A DNA stretch of 18,841 bases, from NCBI GenBank assembly GCA_031549885.1, contig JAVBPD010000043.1:1-18841 (forward strand). The letters are read 5' to 3'. A program made the position numbers and the translations under genes. The notes beneath the pieces were generated by a model. It was given only the letters and a program-made list of their open reading frames with translations, had not been told where the DNA came from and did not search any database. Below, piece by piece: positions 1 through 8,232 of the stretch (the first letter of the stretch is position 1; every line of letters starts with the position of its first letter). The DNA is from WQUF01 sp031549885. Its GTDB lineage: Bacteria; Bacillota; Clostridia; Clostridiales; Clostridiaceae.

Positions 1-137
1 AAAGTGAAAGCTCACTTACTCCGCCGTGCTTTGAAGTTTTCTGTATACTTGTCCTAATTATTTACTGATTTGTTGGAAAATATTCAATTTTCATTTATTT
101 TTGTGCCTTGAGCACAGCGAAAGGAATGATGGTTTTT

Positions 138-545
138 ATGAAAAAACAACAATCAGATAGTCAGTTATCAAATGTAATATTGCATTTTAATAAATTTATT
201 CAGAATAATAGTAAAAATAATTATATTGAAGTTACTGATAATAAGAGAATTTATTAAACGAAATTTTATGGTCTTAAATATATTATGATACTATTATATT
301 GATTATGAATTCTTATTTGTTCTATTTAATACATTATCTTCTTTTCGCTCAAGGAGAATACTTGAGTTTGGGTTAGATCAAACTATACATATGATATTGC
401 AATACTCATCTTAAGGTTGATACACTTTTTATTATGCCAAACTGTTTAAAAGATTCATTTGTTATCATGATAGATGATTGTCATGGAGAGGTAAACAAAT
501 CACATTAAAGCGAATAATAGATTTAATATTCAATGTATATTAAAG
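138..545 (+). pseudogene. Decayed methyltransferase-like gene (fragments)
   Basis: No intact reading frame exists here, but three consecutive fragments on the + strand look like pieces of one protein. A 39-codon piece starts at ATG 138 and stops at 257. A second frame from 346 to the stop at 412 reads RRILEFGLDQT followed by HMILQYSS, which resembles the glycine-containing motif I of a SAM-dependent methyltransferase. A third piece, 434-508, reads FVIMIDDCHGEVNKSH before a stop, and shifting one frame at about 505 continues as LKRIIDLIFN. Stops and shifts separate pieces whose order fits a single ancestral gene. The resemblance to methyltransferases is my reading of short motifs, not a search result. 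It lies upstream of another methyltransferase-containing gene, so it may be a dead part of a glycan-modification cluster. Confidence 0.4.
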
Positions 546-1050
546 TATTTGCTCATACCTAAAATTATAAAAAGTCTTAATTTAAGCTATTTTTATATTT
601 AAGCTATAATTTTTGAATTTATTTCACCTTATGAAGAGATTGAATGAAAATATATTTGATTAACTTTCACTATTGATTGGTAACTTAAATTCAAAAAATT
701 ATTTATACAATGATTTTGCCATCATTTTATTCAAGATGGTTTAGATAAATGACAGTTAAGATAAGAAGGGGAATAGAGATAACATTTTCAAAAATAGCTG
801 AACAATTAAATGAAGAATTAGTCAAAACAAAGTAACTGTTAAGATTAAAAATAAGATATGAGCAAAGATATTAGAATGTAACTTAATCATATTAATAAAT
901 AAATTACAAGGAAAAGAAAATATAGCTAGAACGATTATTATTATTTTAATTTTGAAAGTAATAAGTTTTTTTGTAAAATTTAAGATTTTATTTTTGTTAA
1001 CACAACAGATGAATTTAAATACATAAGAAATTAACTTGGAGGGGACTAAC
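546..1050. other. Gene-free AT-rich stretch before the glycan enzyme gene
   Basis: I see no supported gene, RNA or clear terminator here. Short open pieces occur, for example a helix-like fragment ending at the stop 833-835 (EITFSKIAEQLNEELVKTK), but none has a ribosome binding site or sustained length. The stretch probably continues the decayed sequence to its left and supplies the upstream region of the gene starting at 1051. No promoter is convincing in such AT-rich sequence. Confidence 0.5.
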
Positions 1051-3852
1051 TTGAGTATAGATTTTAATTATGATAAATTTTACTATGATTCCTATGATAT
1101 TGAAAATCCATATGATAAAAAAGATATTTGGCAGCCTTTTTTTAATGATATTGCAGATAGAATAGTAAAGTATATAGATCCAAAAACAGTTCTAGATGCT
1201 GGTTGCGCCATGGGTTATCTGGTAGAAGCTTTAAGAGATAGAGGAGTCGAAGCATATGGAATAGATATTTCAGAATATGCAATAAGTAAAGTAAGAAAAG
1301 ATATAAAACCATATTGTAGCGTAGGCTCTATTTTGAATCCTTTAAATAGAAATTATGATTTAATTATATCTATAGAGGTTATAGAGCATCTAAATATGAA
1401 TAACCATATAAAAGCAATTGAAAATTTATGCAATTATACTAATGATTTTTTATTTTCATCAACACCAACAGGATATAATGATCCTTCTCACTTTAATATA
1501 CATCCAACATATTACTGGGCAAAAGTTTTTGCAAATAATAAATTTATACGAGATGTTGATTTTGATGCTTCATTTATTTCAGAATGGGCAATAAGGTTTA
1601 GAAAAAATGAAGAGAATTTATCTTTTTTAATTTCTCAATATGAACGTATTTATTATATGAATTATATTGAAAAAAAATCATTACGTAACGAATTAATTAA
1701 AAATAAAAATATGCTTTCTGAAAGATTTTATGAAGATAAAAGGAATAATTTTGAGAAAATAATTGAAGATAAGGATCATGAAATAAATGATTTAAATAAG
1801 GCTATTTTATGCGAAAAAACAAATGTGAATAAATATTTAAAAGAATCACTTGGACTTATGAAAAAGGTGAAAGACTTGGAACAATATGAAACAAATTATT
1901 TTGATGCAATAAAACATCAAAGTGAAATTAATATGCAACTAACTAGCATAATGAATTCTAGAGGTTATAGATTTTTACAGAAATACTATAAGTTAAGAGT
2001 TTTTTTGATTCCTCCAAATAGTAGGAGAATTAAGATGGCAAAAATGCTATTTAAACTAACTAAAATAACAAATCCTATTTATTTTAAAAAAGGTTTAACT
2101 TATATCAAAGCAAATGGAATAAAATCAACTTTATATAAAATTTATTCCGGAAATGTTCCGCCTAGTGTTCAAGAAAAAGATGCATATTCAATATGGATTA
2201 GTAGAAATGAACCATCCAAAGAAGAATTAGTAATACAAAGGCAAGCTAAATTTAAATTAAATCCTTTAATAAGTATAGTTGTACCTACATATAATACTCC
2301 TATAAACTTTTTAATTGATATGATTGAATCGGTTGAAAATCAAACATATTCAAATTGGGAATTGTGTATTGCTGATGGTGGTAGTGAAAATATTAAAGAT
2401 ATTAAGAAAATATTAAATAAACATAAAAAAATTGTGTATAAAGTGCTTCAGACCAATGAAGGTATAGCAGGTAATTCTAATGAAGCTTTATCATTGGCAA
2501 ATGGTGAATATGTAGCTCTTTTGGATCATGATGATATATTACCTCCTTTTGCACTATATGAAGTCATCAAAGCAATTAATGAAAATCCTCAGTGTGATTT
2601 TATATACTCTGATGAAGATAAGTTTGAAAAGGTAAATGATAAAAGATTTGATCCTCATTTTAAGCCTGATTTTTCCCCAGATACATTAATGTCATACAAC
2701 TATATAACACATTTATCAGTTATTAAAACTGAATTAATAAAGAAAATAGAAGGTTTTAGAGACGGATATAATGGTAGTCAAGATTATGATTTGATTTTAC
2801 GAGCTACGGAAAATGCTAATTGTATAATACACATACCAAAAGTGTTATATCATTGGCGTATTCATGAAAATTCTGTTTCTCTTAATCCTCAATCTAAAAT
2901 ATATGCTTATGAATCTGCAATTAATGCTTTAAATTCTCATTTAGAAAGAAATAAAATAATTGCTGACGTTGAACATGGAGCATTTTTAGGATCATATAAA
3001 ATAAACTATAAAATCATTAATAATCCTAAAGTTTCTATTATTATTCCAAATAAAGATCATGTTGCTGATCTTAAAAGATGTTTATTTTCAATAAGAACTT
3101 TTACTACATATTCTAATTATGAAATAATAATTGTTGAAAATAATAGTGAATTAGAAGAGACATTTCAATACTATGAAGGGCTAAGAGAGTTAAAAGATAT
3201 TAAAATTTTAAATTATGAAGGGACATTTAATTTTTCTAAAATTAATAATTTTGCTTCAACACAATGTGATGGTGATTATCTTTTATTTTTAAACAATGAT
3301 ACAGAAGTAATAACAAAAAGATGGATAGAAATGATGCTTGAACACTGTCAAAGAGATGATGTTGGAATAGTTGGTGCTAAATTATATTATAAAGATAATA
3401 CAATTCAACATGCAGGTGTAATTCTTAATATTGCTGGGTTAGCAGGGCATTCACATAAATATTGCAGTCGAAATTCATTTGGATACTTTGGTAGAGCTTC
3501 TATTATTCAAAACTTAAGTGCAGTTTCAGGAGCCTGTATGATGATAAAACATAACATTTTTAATGAAGTTAATGGTCTTGATGAAGATTTTGAAGTTGCA
3601 TATAATGATATCGATTTATGTTTAAAAGTCAGAAAAATGGGAAAACTAATAGTTTGGACTCCTTATGCTGAGCTATATCATTTTGAATCCAAAACACGTG
3701 GGTTTGATAATGATTCAGAGATTAAGATGGAAAGATTAAAAGCTGAAGCTAATTTATTTAAACAAAAATGGAAAGCTGAACTTGAAAAAGGTGACCAATA
3801 CTATAATACTAATTTTACTTTAGATAGGGAAGATTTTAGTTTGAAAATATAA
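1051..3852 (+). CDS. Methyltransferase / double GT2 glycosyltransferase fusion protein
   Basis: This 933-residue cytosolic enzyme probably builds a surface or protein-linked glycan. Residues about 10-190 are a class I SAM methyltransferase: motif I is VLDAGCAMG (about 47-55), followed by YGIDIS and later DLIISIEVIEHL. A charged, coiled-coil-prone stretch lies near 230-285. Two GT2 (GT-A fold) domains follow. The first starts at about 405 (PLISIVVPTYN), with LDHDD at about 491-495 and QDYDL further on. The second starts at about 659 (PKVSIIIPNKD), with FLNNDTE near 750 and YNDIDLCLKVRKMG near 851. Both keep nucleotide-sugar and metal-binding acidic motifs, so both look active. The start chosen is TTG 1051, because GGAGGGG at 1038-1044 precedes it by 6 bases; a TTG at 1036 would overlap that site. 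Donor sugar and acceptor cannot be read from sequence. The gene stands apart from other glycan genes, next to a degraded one. Confidence 0.85.
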   Translation: MSIDFNYDKFYYDSYDIENPYDKKDIWQPFFNDIADRIVKYIDPKTVLDAGCAMGYLVEALRDRGVEAYGIDISEYAISKVRKDIKPYCSVGSILNPLNRNYDLIISIEVIEHLNMNNHIKAIENLCNYTNDFLFSSTPTGYNDPSHFNIHPTYYWAKVFANNKFIRDVDFDASFISEWAIRFRKNEENLSFLISQYERIYYMNYIEKKSLRNELIKNKNMLSERFYEDKRNNFEKIIEDKDHEINDLNKAILCEKTNVNKYLKESLGLMKKVKDLEQYETNYFDAIKHQSEINMQLTSIMNSRGYRFLQKYYKLRVFLIPPNSRRIKMAKMLFKLTKITNPIYFKKGLTYIKANGIKSTLYKIYSGNVPPSVQEKDAYSIWISRNEPSKEELVIQRQAKFKLNPLISIVVPTYNTPINFLIDMIESVENQTYSNWELCIADGGSENIKDIKKILNKHKKIVYKVLQTNEGIAGNSNEALSLANGEYVALLDHDDILPPFALYEVIKAINENPQCDFIYSDEDKFEKVNDKRFDPHFKPDFSPDTLMSYNYITHLSVIKTELIKKIEGFRDGYNGSQDYDLILRATENANCIIHIPKVLYHWRIHENSVSLNPQSKIYAYESAINALNSHLERNKIIADVEHGAFLGSYKINYKIINNPKVSIIIPNKDHVADLKRCLFSIRTFTTYSNYEIIIVENNSELEETFQYYEGLRELKDIKILNYEGTFNFSKINNFASTQCDGDYLLFLNNDTEVITKRWIEMMLEHCQRDDVGIVGAKLYYKDNTIQHAGVILNIAGLAGHSHKYCSRNSFGYFGRASIIQNLSAVSGACMMIKHNIFNEVNGLDEDFEVAYNDIDLCLKVRKMGKLIVWTPYAELYHFESKTRGFDNDSEIKMERLKAEANLFKQKWKAELEKGDQYYNTNFTLDREDFSLKI

Positions 3853-4081
3853 ATTTTAATATATGTAAAATAACTTAGTTGGTTAACTTTATATTAAAAC
3901 CAATATAACTATATGGCCTCCATCCCTCAAATACATTTTTTATCACATTAGAATAAAAAATTACATATCAAGACGTTATGAATTTACTTATTTTTCGAAA
4001 TGGATTATATTTAACCTATAAAATTTAATTAATATTATTTTTTATTTAAATTTAACAAAAGAAAAGTAAGGAGTAAGAGCT

Positions 4082-4474
4082 ATGGAAAAAATGATTTTAC
4101 CTAAAGATTCTATTATATTAGAAGAAAATGATATGAAAGATATTGAAGGGGGATGCCTTTCGCAGTTAATGTCACTAATGGGTGGAAGTTCAAGTACAGG
4201 TACAAATGGAGCATCATTATCAAATTTATTTAGTTTATTTGGTGGAGTTTTAAATTTATTAAATTCCTTAAATGGCAGTGGTGGTGGTTTATCATCAGCA
4301 TTATCAAGCTTAAACGGACTATCAAATACAGCCACTTCAACATCAATACCTTCAGTATCAAATGTATTTGATTTAGGTTCTTCTTCTATACCTACTACAG
4401 GATCAGACTATTCAACTACCGCAACATCAACAAGCTGTCCAATAGTAGCTAACCCAAATACAGGATGTTTTTAA
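4082..4474 (+). CDS. Double-glycine leader peptide with long uncharged Gly/Ser-rich core (bacteriocin-like or secreted RiPP-like precursor)
   Basis: This 130-residue protein opens with a 24-residue leader ending LEENDMKDIEGG. It fits the double-glycine leader pattern position by position: L at -12, acidic at -8, M at -7, I at -4, G-G at -2/-1. Such leaders are cut after GG by C39-peptidase ABC exporters. The 106-residue core starts with Cys and is rich in Gly, Ser, Leu, Thr and Asn. It contains no Lys, Arg, His or Glu and only two Asp. Its other two Cys lie near the C-terminus (SCPIV and the final GCF). An AAGGAG site at 4068-4073 stands 8 bases before ATG. A terminator follows directly, so the gene is its own unit. 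No C39 exporter or immunity gene is visible in the window. The core is longer than most class II bacteriocins, so a secreted structural or signalling peptide is also possible. The leader call is strong; the function is unknown. Confidence 0.75.
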   Translation: MEKMILPKDSIILEENDMKDIEGGCLSQLMSLMGGSSSTGTNGASLSNLFSLFGGVLNLLNSLNGSGGGLSSALSSLNGLSNTATSTSIPSVSNVFDLGSSSIPTTGSDYSTTATSTSCPIVANPNTGCF

Positions 4475-4501
4475 TCTATTATAGACATTAACCTTTTAAA
4501 G

Positions 4502-4539
4502 ATCATGTGAAATATTTTTTATTTTACATGATTTTTTTT
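4502..4539 (+). terminator. Rho-independent terminator after the double-glycine peptide gene
   Basis: Arms ATCATGTGAAAT (4502-4513) and ATTTTACATGAT (4521-4532) pair over 12 positions with one G-U pair, and eight T follow (4532-4539). It ends the peptide transcript before the protease gene, so the two genes are probably transcribed separately. Confidence 0.85.
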
Positions 4540-4560
4540 AATTTAAATATGGCTTAACTA

Positions 4561-4588
4561 TTGATAAATAAAGATATCACAGTAAAAT
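4561..4588 (+). promoter_or_regulatory. Candidate promoter for the FtsH-like protease gene
   Basis: TTGATA at 4561-4566 and TAAAAT at 4583-4588 are separated by 16 bases, just downstream of the preceding terminator. In sequence this AT-rich such a match can arise by chance, so it is tentative. Confidence 0.4.
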
Positions 4589-4655
4589 TAAAGTTTTTTA
4601 TATTTTATGCGAAAATATATAGTGAAGGCAATTTAATAATATGGGGGATGAATAT

Positions 4656-6410
4656 ATGATTAAGAGAAAATTAAAAAATATTGATATAAGAAATATCATT
4701 TCATATTTTATAATATGTGCTTCACTTATTGTAATTCTAATGGCGAATATGTCAGTTGTTAATGATATAAAGATTTTAAGCTATAATGATTTTTTATATA
4801 ATTTAAACAATAAAAATGTAAAAGAAGTTTCATTTATAAATAAATCTTATATAGAAGTAAAAATGACAGATGGTAGCACATATAAAACAAATAATCCTGG
4901 CACTATTGATTTTAAGGAGAAGCTTTTATTAAATGGGGTATCAGTAAGAGAAACTAGATCTTTTAACCCAATAATTGATATACCAAGTTTATTAATTTTA
5001 ATCAGTGTAGTTTATTTAATTTTAGGAAATATGAAAAAAGTAAAACAATTAAGCGCAAAAAAAGGTCCGGATCATTTAGAATTAAATAATTATGAAAATA
5101 TAAATATTAAATTTGACAATGTAGCAGGTAACCATGAAGCAAAAGAAAGTTTAAAAGAAGTTGTGGATTTTCTAAAGAATCCTGAGAAGTTTTCAAGATA
5201 TGGGGCAAGGCTTCCTAAAGGGGTTATGTTATATGGGGATCCTGGAAATGGAAAGACTTTAATGGCTAAAGCTTGTGCTGGAGAGTCTGGTGTCCCATTT
5301 TATGCAATGTCTGCATCAGATTTTGTGCAAGTTTATGTAGGAGTTGGAGCTTCTAGAATTAGGAAATTATTTCAAAAAGCAAAATCACATGGAAAGGCTG
5401 TTATATTCATAGATGAAATTGACGCTATTGGTAAAAAAAGAAGTGCAGCAGGATCATCTAATGACGAAAGGGATCAAACTTTAAATGCTCTTTTAACCGA
5501 AATGTCAGGGTTTACAGAAAAAGACGGAATTGTTGTAATTGCAGCAACAAATAGGCTTGAAATTCTAGATGATGCTCTTTTAAGGCCAGGTAGATTTGAT
5601 AGGCACATTGAAATAACTATGCCAGATTTAAACGCTAGACGTGAAATACTTAATTTGCATTTAAAGAATAAGCCAGTTGGAGAAATCAATATTGAAAAAT
5701 ATGCAAAGATGACCTCTTTCTTTTCAGGGGCAAAGCTTGAAAGCTTAACGAATGAAGCAGCAATACTTGCATGCAAAGAATCAGCAGAATATATTGATGA
5801 TAGCCATTTAGAAAGGGCATTTTCTATTGTAATGGCAGGGTATGAAAAATTAAATCATAATGGCATTAATGAGTTTGATAAGAAAATAACTTCTTACCAT
5901 GAGATAGGACATGCTCTTTTAAATATGATTCTTCTTCCAAATGATAAAGTATCAAAAGTAACAATTATTCCAACTTCTAAGGGGGCAGGGGGCTATACCA
6001 TGAGCATTCCTGAGGATAAGATGTATTATACAAAGGACTATATGAGAAAAAGGATAATGGTTTTGCTTGGAGGAAGGTCAGCTGAGGAAATAATGTTTGG
6101 TGAGAAAAATATTACAACAGGAGCTCATAATGATATTTCAAAGGTGAGCAATATGCTTATGCAGATGATAACTGAATATGGCATGAGCAATTCACTTGGA
6201 CTGATGAATTATGAAACACTGCAAAATTATGGAATTTCATCACCTGATATATTTAATGAATGTAAAAAAGTACTAGAGGATTTATATGAAGATGCAAAGA
6301 GAATATTAATTGAAAACAAAGATACCCTAATAAAATTATCAGAGAAGCTTTTAGAAGTTGAAACATTGTATGAAAAAGATTTATATGAAATTGAAGAAAA
6401 AATAGCATAA
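4656..6410 (+). CDS. FtsH-family membrane-anchored AAA+ zinc metalloprotease
   Basis: This 584-residue protein has FtsH architecture and would degrade misfolded membrane proteins or specific regulators at the inner face of the membrane. Membrane segments lie at about 14-35 and 110-125 around a small external domain. The AAA+ module has Walker A GDPGNGKT (194-201), pore loop YVGVGAS, Walker B VIFIDE (249-254) and the second region of homology ending LLRPGRFDR (arginines 310, 313, 316). The peptidase domain has HEIGH (415-419) and the third zinc ligand in TGAHND (Asp493). All catalytic residues are present. Deviations from the usual GPPGTGKT and HEAGH suggest a diverged paralogue rather than the housekeeping copy. 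ATG 4656 is preferred over ATG 4641 because GGGGG at 4643-4647 lies 8 bases upstream of it. The gene sits between two terminators, next to the double-glycine peptide gene. Confidence 0.88.
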   Translation: MIKRKLKNIDIRNIISYFIICASLIVILMANMSVVNDIKILSYNDFLYNLNNKNVKEVSFINKSYIEVKMTDGSTYKTNNPGTIDFKEKLLLNGVSVRETRSFNPIIDIPSLLILISVVYLILGNMKKVKQLSAKKGPDHLELNNYENINIKFDNVAGNHEAKESLKEVVDFLKNPEKFSRYGARLPKGVMLYGDPGNGKTLMAKACAGESGVPFYAMSASDFVQVYVGVGASRIRKLFQKAKSHGKAVIFIDEIDAIGKKRSAAGSSNDERDQTLNALLTEMSGFTEKDGIVVIAATNRLEILDDALLRPGRFDRHIEITMPDLNARREILNLHLKNKPVGEINIEKYAKMTSFFSGAKLESLTNEAAILACKESAEYIDDSHLERAFSIVMAGYEKLNHNGINEFDKKITSYHEIGHALLNMILLPNDKVSKVTIIPTSKGAGGYTMSIPEDKMYYTKDYMRKRIMVLLGGRSAEEIMFGEKNITTGAHNDISKVSNMLMQMITEYGMSNSLGLMNYETLQNYGISSPDIFNECKKVLEDLYEDAKRILIENKDTLIKLSEKLLEVETLYEKDLYEIEEKIA

Positions 6411-6417
6411 AATTTTT

Positions 6418-6453
6418 GCCTATTTGTAGAATTTGTTCACAAATAGGCTTTTT
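6418..6453 (+). terminator. Rho-independent terminator after the FtsH-like gene
   Basis: A perfect 10-base inverted repeat, GCCTATTTGT (6418-6427) and ACAAATAGGC (6439-6448), encloses an 11-base loop and is followed by five T. Confidence 0.88.
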
Positions 6454-6465
6454 ATATTTATGTCA

Positions 6466-6494
6466 TTGAGTTTTAGAGAAAAATTTGATATACT
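6466..6494 (+). promoter_or_regulatory. Promoter of the aldo/keto reductase gene
   Basis: TTGAGT (6466-6471) and TATACT (6489-6494) are exactly 17 bases apart, predicting a start of transcription near 6501. An upstream in-frame TTG at 6485 lies inside the spacer and before the transcript start, which supports TTG 6527 as the real start codon. Confidence 0.6.
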
Positions 6495-6526
6495 TAGGCA
6501 AATTGTTCTACAAGGGAGTGAATTTA

Positions 6527-7402
6527 TTGATTAATTTAAGTAATGATATAAGCCTTTCAAATATAGTGCAAGGATTTTGGAGGCTTGATGCTTGGAATTT
6601 ACCTACAAATGATTTAGTTAAATTTATGAATGATTGTATAGATTTAGGTGTTACAACCTTTGATACAGCTGAAATTTATGGATCCTGTGAAGAGAAGATG
6701 GGATATGCTTTAAAGGATTCTTCTATTGATAGAGATAAAATACAGATTGTAACAAAAACAGGAATTGTAGCAGGCACTAAAGAGAGAAAGGGTTATTATG
6801 ATACAAGATATGATCACATTATAGAAGCTTGCAAAAATAGTTTGAAAAAGCTAAATTTAGACTATATTGATTTATATTTAATACACAGAGAGGATCCTTG
6901 CATTGATCCTTATGAAGTAGCTCGTGCGCTTGAAGACTTAATTAAAGATGGGCTTATTAAAGCTTGCGGAGTATCCAATTTTGATCCATTTAAGCTTGAT
7001 GCTTTGAGAAAATGCTGTAAGTATGATATTGTTACAAATCAAATAGAGATTAATCCTATTTGTTTTGAACATTTTGAATCTGGAATGATAGATTATTTAA
7101 CTTTGCATAAAATACATCCTATGGTTTGGTCACCTCTTGCTGGGGGAAAGCTGTTTACAAATGATGATGTTAAGTGTGAAAAGGTGAGATTAGTACTTGA
7201 TAAGCTTTCAAAAAAATATGAGGTAGGGCCTGAAACTATAGTATTTGCATGGCTTTTATATCATCCTGTTAAAGCAATTCCACTTAGCGGATCAAAGAGC
7301 ATTGATAGGTTAAAAAATGCATTAAAAGCTTTAGAAATTAAATTATCCCATGGTGAGTGGTATGAAATATACACTGCAAGTGGGCAGAAGATTTTGAGAT
7401 AA
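6527..7402 (+). CDS. Aldo/keto reductase, YdhF-like
   Basis: This 291-residue cytosolic enzyme belongs to the aldo/keto reductases, which reduce carbonyl compounds with NADPH. The N-terminal SNIVQGFWRLDAWN resembles the E. coli YdhF subgroup. The catalytic tetrad is in place: Asp46 and Tyr51 (FDTAEIY), Lys77 (VTKTG) and His120 (LIHRED). The C-terminal SGSKSIDRL matches the cofactor phosphate-binding loop. TTG 6527 is chosen as start because AGGGAG at 6513-6518 precedes it at good spacing and a promoter ends just upstream. The natural substrate cannot be inferred; nothing around it indicates a pathway. The TraX-like gene follows after 66 bases with no terminator I can see, so the two may be cotranscribed. 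Confidence 0.88.
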   Translation: MINLSNDISLSNIVQGFWRLDAWNLPTNDLVKFMNDCIDLGVTTFDTAEIYGSCEEKMGYALKDSSIDRDKIQIVTKTGIVAGTKERKGYYDTRYDHIIEACKNSLKKLNLDYIDLYLIHREDPCIDPYEVARALEDLIKDGLIKACGVSNFDPFKLDALRKCCKYDIVTNQIEINPICFEHFESGMIDYLTLHKIHPMVWSPLAGGKLFTNDDVKCEKVRLVLDKLSKKYEVGPETIVFAWLLYHPVKAIPLSGSKSIDRLKNALKALEIKLSHGEWYEIYTASGQKILR

Positions 7403-7468
7403 TGATGATGTAAATGCAGCTGTTACAATACTTTAGCTTGTTAAATTTATTTAAAGGGGAATTTTATT

Positions 7469-8200
7469 ATGGGGAGTATAGCTATTAAAAAGGGAGGTAT
7501 TAGTGCTGATGCCATTAAGCTTATTGCTATTATGGCTATGTTAATAGATCATATAGCATGGGCATTTGTTCCATTAAATAGCTTTTTAGGATTTTTTATG
7601 CATACCATAGGGCGGATAACCATGCCCATTATGAGCTTTTTTATTGCTGAAGGATTTCATCATACAAAAAATATTAAAAAATATGTCTTTAGGCTTTTAA
7701 TATTTGCTCTTATTTCTCAAATCCCATTTACATATTTTCAATCAGGAAAACTCACCTTAACCATTAAGAACTTATCAGATCTTTTCATGAGCTTTAATGT
7801 TTTATTTACGCTCATGTTTGGGCTTCTTGCTTTATGGATTATAAAAAGCTCATTAAAGGAAAACATGAAAGAATTTCTTGTTATGTGTTTGCTTATATTA
7901 TCTTTTTTATCAGATTGGATGTTATTTGGTGTGTTTTTTATACTGATTTTTGGGCTTTATCCTGGAAATTTTAAAAGACAAATTTATTTTTTTTCTTTAA
8001 TATCTTTAATTATGGTAGTCTCAAATATATTAATGATGTCATCTTGGTATTTATCATTTTTTCAATTAGGCATTTTTCTTTCATTGCCACTTCTATATTT
8101 ATATAATGGAAAAAGAAGTGGCAATTTATTTAATAAATGGATATTTTATATTTTTTATCCAGCCCATATTTTAATAATTGGTTTATTAAAATATATGTAA
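7469..8200 (+). CDS. TraX family integral membrane protein
   Basis: This 243-residue, very hydrophobic protein opens with SADAIKLIAIMAMLIDHIAW, the conserved start of the TraX family, followed by the typical RITMPIMSFFIAEGFHHTKN block. Roughly seven or eight membrane segments can be seen. TraX of the F plasmid is needed for N-acetylation of pilin; chromosomal homologues are common in Firmicutes without a known substrate and may be acyltransferases. No conjugation gene is present here, so the pilin role should not be carried over. An AAAGGGGA ribosome binding site precedes ATG 7469. The gene converges on the sugar-binding lipoprotein gene across a shared terminator. Confidence 0.85.
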   Translation: MGSIAIKKGGISADAIKLIAIMAMLIDHIAWAFVPLNSFLGFFMHTIGRITMPIMSFFIAEGFHHTKNIKKYVFRLLIFALISQIPFTYFQSGKLTLTIKNLSDLFMSFNVLFTLMFGLLALWIIKSSLKENMKEFLVMCLLILSFLSDWMLFGVFFILIFGLYPGNFKRQIYFFSLISLIMVVSNILMMSSWYLSFFQLGIFLSLPLLYLYNGKRSGNLFNKWIFYIFYPAHILIIGLLKYM

Positions 8201-8206
8201 CAAAAA

Positions 8207-8227
8207 CGCATAGGAATGTCCTATGCG
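8207..8227. terminator. Bidirectional terminator between the TraX-like and sugar-binding protein genes
   Basis: A perfect 9-base inverted repeat CGCATAGGA / TCCTATGCG encloses a 3-base loop. On the minus strand it is followed by five T (plus AAAAA at 8202-8206), a good end for the leftward arabinose operon. On the plus strand a weaker pyrimidine tract (CTTTCTT) follows, ending the TraX-like transcript. Confidence 0.8.
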
Positions 8228-8232
8228 CTTTC

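Noticed and set aside
2..17. AAGTGA-AAGC-TCACTT inverted repeat at the left edge
   Set aside because: The stem is only six bases with no T run, and no gene end or mobile element end can be tied to it from this window.
4042..4335. Leftward 97-residue frame opposite the double-glycine peptide
   Set aside because: It is antisense to a gene with a good ribosome site and leader motif, and it is rich in Pro/Phe/Lys as expected of a shadow frame.
5474..5776. Leftward 100-residue frame inside the FtsH-like gene
   Set aside because: It is antisense to the conserved AAA+ region, without a ribosome site or recognisable motif.
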